Shown one piece after another: positions 10,518 to 22,500 of a DNA stretch of 64,000 nucleotides. Positions within the stretch are counted from its first letter, which is position 1. Each line of letters begins with the position of its first letter. The notes below the pieces were generated by a model. The model made no database searches. It worked only from the letters and a program-made list of their open reading frames with translations, and was not told the origin of the DNA. This DNA is from Metarhizium brunneum (taxonomy: Eukaryota > Ascomycota > Sordariomycetes > Hypocreales > Clavicipitaceae): assembly GCF_013426205.1 (NCBI RefSeq), contig NC_089422.1, forward strand, positions 1,984,001-2,048,000, given 5' to 3'. The translations under genes and the position numbers were made by a program.

Positions 10518-12243
10518 TCAATCATCTTGCACCAATTCCTTAATCTCTTCCCTTCCAGGCGCAGCAGCTACCGCCTCGCTCTTCTCCTGCACCCCCGTCG
10601 TATCTGTCGCGCCGCCGCCATCTTGCATCCAAAAGTCCACCTCGTCGATGACATCGTACACTATGTCCTCGACAATCTGCTCTTTGTATCGCTCACTAAC
10701 AGCACGCAGCCTTTTGCGCCTTGACTCTGGTGTGTCCTCCTCGCCAGAGGGAGCAGACGCGTACTCTGGCGGAGGGTACCAGAAGTCCGGGCCAAAGTTG
10801 ACTTCTGCTGCGCCGCCGCGAAAGATGCTCACTGCCGGGTAGTAGCCGAGCATGCCGTCGTCGAGGCCTTCTCGGGCACCGACCTGTGGCTGGGGTTTTG
10901 ATGCCGGGGGCAGGAAACCGAAGAGATTTTCGAAGGCGGTTCCGATTAGCTGGCCGTTTTTGTATATTTTGATACTCGAGTTGGGGAGGGTCCGGAGGGC
11001 TGGGCTTGTGTGCAGAGGATTGGGGCTCTCTGACGACGACGAGCTGGATCCGATTGGTGACGGGTTCATCAGGTCCTCTAATTCTCTGGTGGTGTGGTAC
11101 TCGATCTTCTCAAAGTACGTGTGAGCTTTGAAGCGGATGGGTACCCTGTCTCGAACGATGTTGGGCGCCTCTGCGCCGGGAGGGGACTCGTCGTCGGGGG
11201 CGTCGATGGCGGGGTTGTACGTGCTGGACATGATCTTTCGATGCATGTTCTCTGATGGTAGCTGGATCTCGAGACCGATGACATCGCCCTCGCGGATGCC
11301 GTCCCCTGCAGGGAAGAAGGCCTTTGGCCGCGACATGAAGACCTTTTCCCCTGCGACATCGCGAATGCCGTAGCTGTACGCGTCAAATCCGACTGGCGCA
11401 TCCAGCGATGCCTCGCGTCGGGCCCAGCCCATGCGAACGTGTTTCCCCCCCTCGGGTTTCGCGCCGGCTTCAGCGGCTTCTCGCACCCCCTTTGTGATTT
11501 TGCATTCCCAATACCATCGCCCTTCTCTGACGGCGACGTTGGCACGAGCCATTCGGAATCCCTTGTCGGTTGTAACGCCTCGTCCTGACTTGTCAAAAAA
11601 CACGCTCGTGGCTGCATCTTCATAGTTCAAGCGAGGTCCGAACGGCTCGGGTTCGGTCTGTCGGTAGTATAGGGTGGATGGGAAGAGAGGGTCGGCAATG
11701 CAACGGGTGTAGCGAAAGTTCTTTTTGTTGAAGACACTGGTAGCACTGGTCAGTATAACCTAAACCGTGATCCAAGGTTGGGCAGATGGAGCCTTACTGG
11801 TCAGAGGCCTCGAAGAATTCTACCCGTCCTCCCAAGCCATCTACCTCGTGGTGCAATGTCATGAAAGGGCCACGGGGAAGCTCAAAGTCGGATGGTTTTG
11901 GCGGAGCCAATTTGTATCGTAGAGGAGAGTCAACATTGTTCTGGTCCTTGACAGATCTGTGATCTGGCGTCGCGGGAGAGCTATCACGGCCGCCTCCTTT
12001 GGTCTCTCGCTTCTTGAAGCTATCCTTCTTCGCTCGCGCGGGTTTGGAGCTCTTCAACTGCGACGCGTCATCGGGGGGAGGTAGCTCAGAGGCACTGACG
12101 TCTGGGTTGAGAGGCGACGGAACGGCGGGGCTGTGATCATCGTCGAAGGCGCGTTTCTGAGGGATTGAGCCGAGAGACGTGGGAGGAGTTGGCTCTCGTT
12201 TGGGAATATCAGTGCCCGTGCTGGCTCCGGTTTCAGCAGCCAT
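10518..12243 (-). CDS. bre2: COMPASS histone methyltransferase subunit Bre2/Ash2 (SPRY protein)
   Basis: Two exons, 12243-11798 and 11736-10518, about 554 aa. The N-terminus is disordered and basic. The block 'GGRVEFFEASD' continues across the intron into 'VFNKKNFRYTRCIADPLFPS' and 'EDAATSVFFDKSGRGVTT', then 'ARANVAVREGRWYWECKI', the start of a SPRY domain (about 225-470) as in Ash2L/Bre2. In the Set1 complex (COMPASS) this subunit binds Set1 and Sdc1/Dpy30 and is needed for H3K4 methylation. The C-terminal 'RYKEQIVEDIVYDVIDEVDF' fits the Dpy30-binding helix. A second possible acceptor 9 nt upstream (exon starting 11745) would add three residues in frame; the downstream one is preferred because its branch site (CTGAC) is at a normal distance. 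It is convergent with the membrane-protein gene. Confidence 0.88.
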
Positions 12244-12503
12244 GATTAGCAGAGTGCTGGGCTGTTGCGATTGCAGCGGAAGGGAGTGAAACGTGCTTGG
12301 ACTGAATTCCAGACGGCACAGGGACAGATTCGAATCTTATCAGCCAGCAGTTTCGCACGGAGAGCAAGGGTGCGGGTGGCGGCTAGCAGTGAGTGTTCCA
12401 CAAGATGCAGCTAGGCGAGATGGGCGTGACGGCATGCGTGCGTGTGTGTGTGACAGCAGCCCGTGCTACATGACAATGTGGCTGGGCTCAAGGGAGATGA
12501 GAT

Positions 12504-12523
12504 TGATAGAATCGATAAGATAA
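12504..12523 (+). promoter_or_regulatory. cluster of three HGATAR (GATA-factor) sites upstream of bre2
   Basis: TGATAG (12504-12509), CGATAA (12513-12518) and AGATAA (12518-12523) fall within 20 bp, all on the same strand, about 260 bp upstream of the bre2 start and 1.7 kb upstream of sreA. HGATAR is the general fungal GATA-factor motif. None is a perfect Sre-type ATCWGATAA. Function is inferred. Confidence 0.35.
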
Positions 12524-14078
12524 CAAGGGGCCACTCCATTGTGTGTACTTAAGTGCTTACTCCGTACTACGTGCCCACCTCAAGCTTGGCACTGAACACG
12601 TACTGCAGAGTCCTAGCCCAGGTACTCGCTACCTCCTAGCAGTGGCAGACCAGGTAGCGACTCAGTAGCCAAAAGCCAAGACGCAGCCTGGCGAAAAGAA
12701 CGGCGCACAGCCGGCCAATGACAGGCCTCGTAAATTGACCCAACTGAATTGGGCTTAGCCTTACCGATGTCCGATTTTGCTGTTAGTCCCTGCGCAATGA
12801 ACTCGATGGCTCTGGCCAATGATGCAGCGGCGAATATAATCAAGACGCGATGAAAGGCTCTCAATCGCGTCCCCACAAACCTGAGAACTTGTCAGAGGTG
12901 CCGAGTGACGCTCTAGAGGGTCGGGGGTGACGGAAAGACGCATGTTTTTTGCGCAAGTGTGGATTTGCATCTTCATCTTGGCCCCAAGCCGCCCGCTCGC
13001 CGCCAACAGTTGAACTTGGTGTGCAGCCCCGACCCGTCTTGTACGACAAGAGGAAAAAAAACACTCGATTATCCGGAGCACATCTCTCTCAATCCGGAGC
13101 AAGCTCTCGTGCGTCGCAACGTTTTGGTTGGCTGGCGGGCTGGCGGGCTGATCTGGTCTGCCCTGCCACGATTGTCGTCCCACACGCGGCCTTCATTTGT
13201 CGTTTGGCTGCGTCTCGGCGCCTCTGCGTTTCTCCGGCCACTCGCTATGCAATCAGGGCTCCTGGCGGTGCATGCATTTCAAAACACAGTACTACTCCGT
13301 TCTCCGTATCGGTTATTTGCAGACCGCCCCGAGGGCTATCCCCTATCTTGCCATTATTCATTCATTCAGTCATTCACCCATCTGTCGCCGTCCTCACCTC
13401 GCCCGTGCAGGGTTTCCAGGTCAGTGCTCTGCACCTCGTACCATTGAATGACCGCCTGTCATCTGGCTTCCAAACCATGCCATCTGCCATCATTGATCTA
13501 CCGTCTACTTATGTACCTACCATCTGCTATCAGCTATCAGCCATCTGCCATTTGCCCGTTCGCCCTTCCCCCCCTGCCCTTGCCCATTTACATGCTCTCC
13601 CCTCCTTCCCATCCTTGCGGCGTCACGAATGCTAGACTTGGGCCTGCGGCAGGTGCATTTCTGGAGCTTGTCTTTGCCTCCTTTCTCATTATACTTTTTC
13701 CGCGGTTGCCCCTGGAGTCGCCGACAGTCAGGCAGGAATCTGACGGTTTCTTCTTGCGTTGCCACGAGTCACCTGCTCCTGCCGTCTCACCTGTTTCGTC
13801 AGCCAACCACGTTTGGCGCGGCCGGCACTCGGCACACCCGATTCGCCTCAACAAGGACAACCACACGCTCACGACCTCTTTTCTCGAAGCATCTTGCCCG
13901 GGCCAAGTCGACATCTGACACCTATTTTCCGCCCTCCCTTCTCGTTGTTTTCATTACGTTTGTCATTTGAAAATCAAACAAATGACCACTGACAACTGAC
14001 CTGCCGTTTGACTACCAGCGCATTTGCATATTGGGAGATTTCTGTCTAAGCCGAGTATCACGCCCCGACGCTCATATC

Positions 14079-14087
14079 TTATCTGAT
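14079..14087 (-). promoter_or_regulatory. Sre/Fep1-type iron-regulator binding site upstream of sreA
   Basis: The + strand reads TTATCTGAT; its complement is ATCAGATAA, an exact match to the ATCWGATAA consensus bound by the SreA/Sre1/Fep1 family of iron-responsive GATA repressors (established knowledge). It lies about 100 bp before the sreA start codon and is preceded by G, as in the extended consensus. Placed here it suggests autoregulation of sreA. This is inference; the transcription start is unknown, so the site could lie in the 5' UTR. Confidence 0.55.
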
Positions 14088-14187
14088 CGCTACGGGTGCT
14101 GTCGCCACCTCAAATCCCGACATCACGCCGAGATACCTCAACCACCAATCGAGTCTGGCTTCTTGCTGCGCCTGCTACTGATTGCTG

Positions 14188-16002
14188 ATGAGTGAGCTAC
14201 CAACCCTGCCACCTTTGGGCCACCAGCGCGAGCCAGGCTCCATGAGGACTGCTCTGCCTTCGAGGCCCATGCCCCCCAAGCATCGCGACTCGTCCTCCCA
14301 ACGACTGTCGTCTGACCACGATAGCCGTGCGCGACAGCGCCATGATGGCAGTGCCTCCCCTGGTTTGAGAACCAGCCCGTCCGACGATGGCGGGAAGTCG
14401 TCGCGAGGACCCAGCCCCGTCCTAACCGCTGCGGAATCCGCCGCAAAGGTCAAATCGACTGGAGGAAACCTTCCCGGTCACGGTGGACAGGTTTGCAGGT
14501 TCGTATCGCTGTTCCAAAAAAAAAAAGCCAATATGAGGTATGCGACTGACCAGGGCAGCAACTGTGGAACAACCCGAACACCGCTGTGGAGGAGATCTCC
14601 CCAAGGAGCTACGATATGTAACGCGTGTGGCCTCTATCAAAAAGCTAGGAATACAGCCCGGCCGACAAGTCTCAAGAAACCACCGAATGTTGTTGCCGCT
14701 GGATCATCCCGCTCTACGCCGCCGAAGCCGACACCCTCTGGACCCAAGTCAGCCTCGAATGTGAATTCCGGAAATTATGTTTCTGCTGAACAAATGCCTA
14801 CCGGCACCTGCCCTGGTGGCGGGCGATGTAATGGAACTGGAGGTGCCGAGGGATGTAACGGATGCCCAGCCTTTAACAACAGGGTGTCAAAAACTGCCCA
14901 GCTCAACATGATGCAAAGATCCAAAGGCTGCGGAAGTCGAACAGATTTATCCAATTCAGAACCTGTCCCTATTGATGTAAATGCTCTACAAACGCAAAAT
15001 CAAGATGCATCCATGGTCATTGCCTGCCAAAATTGTGGAACTACTATTACGCCTCTATGGAGAAGGGATGAGAGCGGGCATACTATCTGCAATGCTTGTG
15101 GTAAGTGTCATCGGTGATTTGAGTGTACCGCCGTATACATACATAGTTTGCTATAGCATCCTACAATGATGGAAATGCTAATGTCAAGTGCAGGCCTCTA
15201 TTATAAGTTGCATGGCGTACATCGGCCAGTGACGATGAAGAAACCAACAATCAAACGACGAAAACGAGTCATACCTGCCATGCAGGATGAAGAAATGGAG
15301 GATATGGCCGAGTCACCGGAGGCGCCTAAGATGGAGGTAACTCCAGAACGAGGAACTGAAAACGAAGATGGATCAATCAACCTCGGAACCCGACGTCGAC
15401 CAGATGCACATCCTTTGACGATTGAACCCCAGCCTGCAGTAATGAGATCTAGCGGTCAGGTGTCTCCACTACCGTCAACGTCGGATCTCGCTGCATATCA
15501 CCAGAGGAGCGGATATTCACAAAGTGTATCGAGCCATGCGAATGAAGATAATCGACTGCCGCCGATGTCGTCCATGGCTGCCGTTTCTGAGCGCCAGTCT
15601 TCCATGTCTCCTGCCTCTTTTCTTTCTCCGCGAAGAAAGCGTTCATTTTCAACAACAGACACGGAGGTGGGCAGTAACGCTGATCTTGTTCCGGATAGTG
15701 CCAAACGGATCTCTTCCATCAAATCTATTCTGAACCCGACAGGCAGCGGTGGAATGAATCGACCTGGTAGCGCCGATATGGACGATTATACACTGCCGCC
15801 ACTCAGATCTGCCAGTGGACTGTTGAATCCACACGTCCACGATGTGTCCCCGAGTGCGGGGTCACGGAACGACGGACAGGGGCATGCGGACAAAATTGAG
15901 AACGAACGTCTCAAGGCAGAGCGCCGATTAGCACTACAGAGAGAAGCGGACCAGATGAGAGAAATGCTCGCCGCCAAGGAGCGGGAATTGATGGAACTGT
16001 GA
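14188..16002 (+). CDS. sreA: SreA-type GATA factor, iron-responsive siderophore repressor
   Basis: Three exons, 14188-14498, 14559-15100 and 15194-16002, give 553 aa, the usual SreA length. Two GATA fingers of form C-x2-C-x17-C-x2-C start at residues 103 and 260. Between them is the diagnostic Cys region C188-x5-C-x8-C-x2-C (within '[19 protein letters not shown]'), which separates iron-sensing repressors (SRE, SreA, Urbs1, Fep1) from nitrogen GATA factors. The C-terminus (about 520-553) is a coiled coil ('[18 protein letters not shown]'). With iron replete these factors repress siderophore synthesis and iron uptake in the nucleus (family knowledge). Intron 1 splits the first Cys pair of finger 1, is 60 nt and has no in-frame stop. 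Intron 2 splits the last finger. ATG 14188 is the first in frame. Confidence 0.93.
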
Positions 16003-19000
16003 AACAATTAATGCTTAATGCCTTGGACGGTCTTGCATGAGGGATGCGGTTGCGAGAGTTATGGAGTGCGGTGAACCTTGGCACGTACTAACGTGCCGAC
16101 GATGCCACGAGCTTGATTATGTTTTTCCTTTATCCAGGGCGGTTTCTTGGTCATTATCTTTCATTGCTACGGAGCACGGAGTCACCAGATCAGGCAGAGA
16201 ATGGCACCACAGAGCCACTTGTAGGGCATCAACATAAATCACTGCCCGATGTTTGTTTTTTATGGTTTAGTATTGCATTGGGTGCGGCACAACGCGCCCC
16301 TCGCGGGGCCAGGTCGTGGACAATCGAGCAGTATAATCGAATAGATGTTGCTTGGATAACCCAGGAATCTTGTTCCCCTTTGCTATAATCCTACTTTGCA
16401 CTAGTCTGTTCTAGGGTGATTTTGATGTTTGGTCTACAATTGGGCCTAAGCTGCCACAATTTAACAGTACGACTGTATTGAAACACTCCATTTTGGCATG
16501 TCGATTCTATGAGCGAGGAGTGGAATAACCTTTCCCCTTCAATATCTCCACTTGAACGTCTAACGGCTACGGCTACACCAATGGAGCTATTTGATGGTGA
16601 GATTACTGCTAGTATCAGGTGATAAGGAGCGTTTGCCTGAAAAGCTGATCAACCGTGGTGATAGTACTGGGAAGTGCATATCAGCCGCACTCCGATGTAT
16701 TTCTTTATGGATTCTGTTGATGGCGTTTTGATGGTCCGCCATATGGAGTCTGCTTTATAATCGTCTTTAGTCAATATATAAGACTATCGATTACATGGGA
16801 GGATCCTAATATGGTAACGTCCTGGCTGCCTGTTCGGCCAGGGTTGGATTAATAATGCGACCACGCTGTGGCTGCATGAGGCGGGAAGTGGGGGATCTGA
16901 ATGGTGGATGATCCAAGTTTTGGCCAGAACGCACGTACATAAGGTTTGCTACTGTCTGTGCTGCTGGAACCGCCATAGCAAATGGACAGAAGGGATGTAC
17001 AGATGGCTGGCGTCGATGATGTTGCGATGATTTGTTGGCATCGCCGGATTTGAGTACACTATGTAGTTGCAGCCGTACATCAAACATTTCATTGATAACA
17101 ATTAGTATCTGCGGAAGTGTTGCTGACAAAGGGGTTTTGCTGCAGTTGAATGTGGTTCGAACTGAAGCCCTCGATGGATTTACTTGTGAGATGTGGCCAA
17201 CTTGGAAATGTTCAACCTACCAATTTTCACGGACTTGTCCCGCGTCTTCGGCTCCAGGATCGGAGGCGCACCCATGGCGAGGGAAATAGAGTTGTCATGC
17301 AGTAGAGCGACGAAAACCACCCACAACCATGTACGGAGTATTCGTTTGGCCTGCTGGGCCACGTGTGACTGAAACTGTAGTGTCCACTACTGTGTATGTC
17401 TCACTAACCTGAGTGTAGGACCAAAATCCCGACGCGGTGGTGACTCCGGTGACTCGGAGCCTAACCTGAGAGCGAGCGAAGTTTGTGGTTTGGTGAATAT
17501 GCTCTTACGGTTATAGTTAGTTCCCTGTTGCCTTGAACCGAGTTAGTAGCCCCAGTCTTTGTTGTTAGCCGTCGCCAACTTGGTACAACGCTGACCCATG
17601 GAACCTTCCAGAGCCGTCTGTTCAGGAATGGCGTCAGCCAGGGCGCCAACAGTACTAGTAGTTTGTGCGAATGACTGGCTTTGCTGAGAAAGGTGACTAG
17701 GAAACGGCGGCACCAGAGAAAAAGAAGCATAAACTCATTCTGGCCATGTGGTGTTTTTGCCCTACCCCTTGACTGAGGGTTGCAGGAACCTTGGGTGGAA
17801 TGCTGCCGCTGAGCATTGTACATGGGAGAAAGCGAGGCTGGATGCATCTTCCCGGTAGAACCGGGTCGAATTTAATGACGGGAGTCAATACGGGGTATGG
17901 AGTAGCTCGAGAACAGCTAACATGCGTACAAGTTTTAGACTCTAGCGCCGAGCACCGAGCACCGAAGTTTCTCCCAGTACGGAGTAGAAGCCTCCGAGTA
18001 CAGTACATCCAAGTACTTTAGTACGCTGCAGTCTATGGCGGACCGGTCTCGGTGCAAGAATGCGCCGTGACAGCTTAGGGTGAATATGATGGCGATCTGC
18101 CCGGCAGACGGTGCGACTAGAGTAAAACGGTGGTGAGATAATAACCGGGGCATGCACGGAGCATGTCCCCGGAGCCATGGCAGAGTTACTCTAACGTGCC
18201 TTTGTTGGACAGAGATTGACTCTATATGCCTTGGAGAGAGTACAATGACGGCAGCCCGGTGCTAGAATAACTTGGCTGCTGGGCTTGCTACGTGTAGATA
18301 GAGGGCGTCTCTGCAGAAGGCATGTGCTTGCAACATCACTCACGTTTGAATATGATGTAGGCTGTCGAGATATGGAATCGTGTTTCTGTTGAGTCGAGGT
18401 TAGTCGGATATTCTGCTTTTCGTAAAGAAGAAGACTAAAGTTCGGTATCAAATCAAGGGAACCAGACTGCATCTTACGGTGAGGAAAGTGAGCCACTGGA
18501 GCCCCTGCCAGCCTGGAGCAGCGTGCGCACGCGATTGACACGACTGGGTGTGAAGCGTTCAACTACTACTCCTTTTATTATTCAGCATGGAGTCATATCC
18601 GAGATGGAGATGCTGATGGCGTCCGGCGTGGTGGTCTATGCTGCAGCCTGCTGGTGTGAAGGAGGCAATGCGGAACGCAACGAGGACAACATGTGGGGAA
18701 ATACGACGCAACGACTGTCAAGAGAAGGGCGCGCAATTGACATGTTGGCCGGGTTGGCCAATCCAAGCGGGTTCTGCGAGTTCAATCCCTGCGATAGCCG
18801 CCTGCGCCAGTGTTGGGGACCAGCGCCTTGGCCCCACGAACACTAAGGCCTGGCTGCATTGTATGTCGACAGAGTCGACCGATGCGCGGCAGCCTGGCAT
18901 CTCATGACTCTTTTCTTCGCTTCCCCCAGTGCTAGAAGCGTCTAACCGTGACCGAATCTTTGGAAACGGGAGTTGAGAGCGCTGTCTTTGCCTCCACTTT

Positions 19001-19511
19001 TCGGCGCCTTCCTCAGCCCATGTACGGAGTTGCACCTGCCGGCTATAACAGAATTCCTTGGTCCATCCTTCCTAATCTGTACTGTCCGCCTGTTGAACAA
19101 AACTGAGGCTGGCCCCATCCGTCTTATCATTCCCTCCTTCTCGCTACATTCTCATCATATTCATCGCTCATTGAAAGCGAATGTCCTTTTGAATATAGAT
19201 TGGGACGACAGGTTTGTTGGCTAGCATCATCACCCGCAGCAGCCGCTTGAGCATTGTCTTTTCTTTCAACCACCTGGGGCCGTTGACGGCTTTATTGTTC
19301 TACAATTACACGGCGGCAATCACATTTGCCGCCTTCGGAAACCAACCGGCGTCCCTATTTGAGCCACATCCCAGTTCCTGTGCGCCCTTCCACTTATTAG
19401 GGCCTCGTTTGACATTGACGAATGGGACATCCACCGGTTCCTTGAAGGAAGCATCTGGTATTGCGCGCCCTTTTGTGTTCGCAGCTTTTAGTCTCCTTCG
19501 TTCCTTGACAC
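16003..19511. other. 3.5-kb intergenic region
   Basis: Between sreA and the homeodomain/C2H2 gene. TACGGAGTA copies lie at 17332-17340 and 17978-17986. No convincing gene apart from one weak minus-strand candidate near 16.8-17.1 kb, listed separately. The last 500 bp or so is probably promoter and 5' UTR of the downstream factor. Confidence 0.5.
16806..17087 (-). CDS. putative small ORF, weak support
   Basis: An ATG-started frame of about 93 codons on the minus strand. Its C-terminal part ('RGRIINPTLAEQAARTLPY') looks protein-like and ends in an aromatic residue before TAG. I do not recognise it. The same stretch contains GTACGT...TTCAG signals that could instead be an intron of another model. 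There is no neighbour support. It may be noise. Confidence 0.18.
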   Translation of the reverse strand: MFDVRLQLHSVLKSGDANKSSQHHRRQPSVHPFCPFAMAVPAAQTVANLMYVRSGQNLDHPPFRSPTSRLMQPQRGRIINPTLAEQAARTLPY

Positions 19512-22500
19512 ATGTCACACAACATGGCCTTCGTTGACGAGATGGACGAGTTCGTCAATTGGGACAAGGCTGGTGCTTGTGTGGGCACAGAAAGCTTCTC
19601 CCAAGAAGCAACCCTTGCTGGCATGGACGACGGCCTGGATACAGAAAACATTGGCCTCGTCTTGGCTAATGTGAATGAGGATGACTTCAGTTTCCATGCC
19701 TTGCAGCATTTTTCACAAAACCCCAATCCTCCTGGAGCTGACCTGCCCATGGACGGTACACCTGCGTTAGACCTTGCCGAGCATGCTACAAACCCGTGTG
19801 CGCACTGTGCCTCGGGAGGCTTTTCCTGCAAAAAGATCCAGGAAGGTCGTTACAAGGGCTACTGTACGAGCTGTGTTGCTCTTCGGGTCGAGTGTAGCTT
19901 CGGAGGAGCCATGTCTGATGCAGTCGACATCGACGCTCCTACTAGCGTTTTCCCGGCTAACCCATGGCCCGTCATGGGCAATCATCCGAATACCATCACG
20001 ACCCAAGAGCTTTTCCCAGATATGGCGCAACCCAACTCACTCCCCTCGTCAGCCTTGGACTTCCTCAACAGGTCGGCTACCCCAGCCGATGAGAGTGGTA
20101 ATTCCGGGGCCCCTCGACCAGGGCCACCTCCCAAGATTGGGGCTCGGTTCTCTAGGGAATCTGTGAGAATCTTGAAGAATTGGCTGTCTACTCATAATCG
20201 ACATCCATACCCCAGCGATGAGGAGAAGGAGGCATTGCAACGTCAGACGGGCTTGAATAAGACTCAGATCACCAACTGGCTGGCCAATGCCCGGCGAAGA
20301 GGCAAGGTGCAACCGCCTCGTTCAACCTCACCTCATGTTGGCAACTGGGCGGCATCTATCGACATCCCTCAGAGACGCGGGACGCCAGCCTTGGAAGCTA
20401 TGAACCCTTTACAGCGTTGGGAGCATTCACCTCCCGAGCACGAACCAGCGTCTGTGACCGCCATTGCAAGGGCTGTCACGGCTTCTTCGTCGTCGGCCTT
20501 GTCGTCGGGTCTTAACAGTCCCTATAGCTTCAATTATACCGATGACGGCTCAAGCAGGTCGCTTTGCAACCAGTCATCGACTAGCAGTTTGGGTACATCT
20601 CACTCCAGCAACGGATCTCGAGGATCTGCATACTCTCATGGATCACGCAACTCTTGGGGATCCTTTGGTTCGGCCCCATTTAGTACCCGTGGACGCCGGA
20701 GACGGCGTAGGCGTGCAGCCCCCAAGACCACCAATGACGGTACAAATGGCCTGGCAGCTCCCCTCAAGACTTTCCAGTGCACTTTCTGTACCGAAACGTT
20801 CAGAACAAAGCACGACTGGCAACGGCATGAGAAGTCTTTACACTTGTCGTTGGAGCGCTGGGTATGCGCCCCGGATGGCCCTCGTGCAGTCAATCCGGAC
20901 TCTGGCATTCTTTCCTGCGTCTTTTGCGGGCTCGAAAATCCAGATGATGGCCACATCGAAGCTCACAACCACTCGGCATGCCAAGAGCGAACCCTTGAAG
21001 AACGAACATTCTATCGCAAAGATCACCTGAACCAACATTTGCGGTTGGTACACAACGTCAAGTTTATGGACTGGGCTATGAAGCAATGGAAGGTGGCAAC
21101 ACCAGAGATTCGGTCTCGGTGCGGTTTCTGCGGCATCGTCATGGATACATGGACCATCCGAGTTGACCACTTGGCGGAACACTTCAAGACTGGTTACTCC
21201 ATGGCTGACTGGAAGGGCGACTGGGGTTTCGATGTGCCTGTTCTTGATATGGTTGAGAACTCTATTCCCCCGTGTATGAGGCCTTTGCAGTATCCCGTAG
21301 ACCAGTTGCCGGTGTCTAACTTTTAAGAAATAGATCTGATTCATCATGAACGCGTATCTCCCCTGCCATACGTAGCTTCTCACTCCCCGCCAGAATCGCC
21401 GCGCAACGCCTACGACCTGATCAAACTGGAACTGGCTTACTTCGGCGCCAACCACTGGGAGCAACACCACGGAGCACCAAACGACGACGACATGCGGCTG
21501 GAAGGATGCCGTATCATTTTCGCTTCGGAATTATTGTCCCTGCAAGGTATTGCGACACAGAATTCGTGGCTTCGTGATCTCATCATGTCCAACGCGGACA
21601 TCGCACAGAAGGCAAGGTTTGGTCCGTTACGTGGAGCCGCTGAAAGCAGACTTGCTTCCTTGAAGATTAACGGCAAGGACAACTTATTCGAGGAATGTCC
21701 TATGGAACGACAGCTGCATTCCTTTGTCACTGCGAAGCGGCTGTTGGGGCTGACGGCTATGGACGACGAGCTGCAGGAAGAAGCATGTAAGATTGTCGGT
21801 AGGGTGGAGGAAGTGTGCACCCATCCGTCTGAGACGGTTGCCAATTGGCTCCTACGCTTGGTTACCTCGTCGACTGAATGGCTAGAACCGTTTAGACGTC
21901 GGGCCAATTTGCCACGAAGTGAAGACGTCCAGCACCAAACCGTTCGGTCCAAGGACCCAACATCTATCGACTCGACTATCCACAGCCACTCTCGCTTGGA
22001 ACGGGAGCTGGCAGATTACCTCAGGCAGCAGCGGTCTATTGGACATGAGCCAACGAATGAGGACCTGCAACGACAAGCTCGTATTATCATCTACGAGTTC
22101 GATGATGGATGGAACCAAACAGCTGCCGACAGTATTCACTGGCTTGAATCATTCAGAGATCGACACCCTGAAGGGGGTTCCCCCAATAACGCGCCTACCA
22201 CGACGACAGACTCTTACCCTGCCACAACCACTGTAGCTAGTACCGGACCAACGTCGTGTCACAAATCACCGAAGTCCACTGACGAGCCCCCAAATCATTT
22301 GATTCAAAATGACTTTCAACATCTGCTCTCGATTGATAGGAACGGCAGGGCCATGCCTTTCTTTCTGAATGATGCCAATTGCTACCGGCGTCTAGCCAAG
22401 GAACTGAGACGTTGGGTTAAGTCGACCATGTCTCCCAACAACCCCAATCGGCACACCCCGACTGACGATGAGCTGCAATATCAAGCACGATGGATTCTAT

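Larger units (their letters stand above)
12244..14187. other. long leader/promoter region between bre2 and sreA
   Basis: A 1.9-kb region between divergent bre2 and sreA. The right half (about 13,300-14,180) is pyrimidine-rich with ATCTGCCAT/ATCAGCTAT-type imperfect repeats around 13,480-13,560, and is likely promoter plus a long 5' UTR of sreA. ATG-initiated frames occur in it (for example 13448-13918) but show no protein character. One TACTCCGTA 9-mer is at 12558-12566. Confidence 0.5.

Noticed and set aside
13448..13918. ATG-started frame of 156 codons in the sreA leader
   Set aside because: Pro/Leu/His-rich sequence from a C/T-rich leader; no protein character, though it could act as an upstream ORF if transcribed.
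19512..21326. Treating the 604-codon frame as the complete homeodomain gene and the downstream frames as separate genes
   Set aside because: A GT-AG intron with TCTAAC branch signal removes the TAA in phase, and the joined protein continues with family-typical text.
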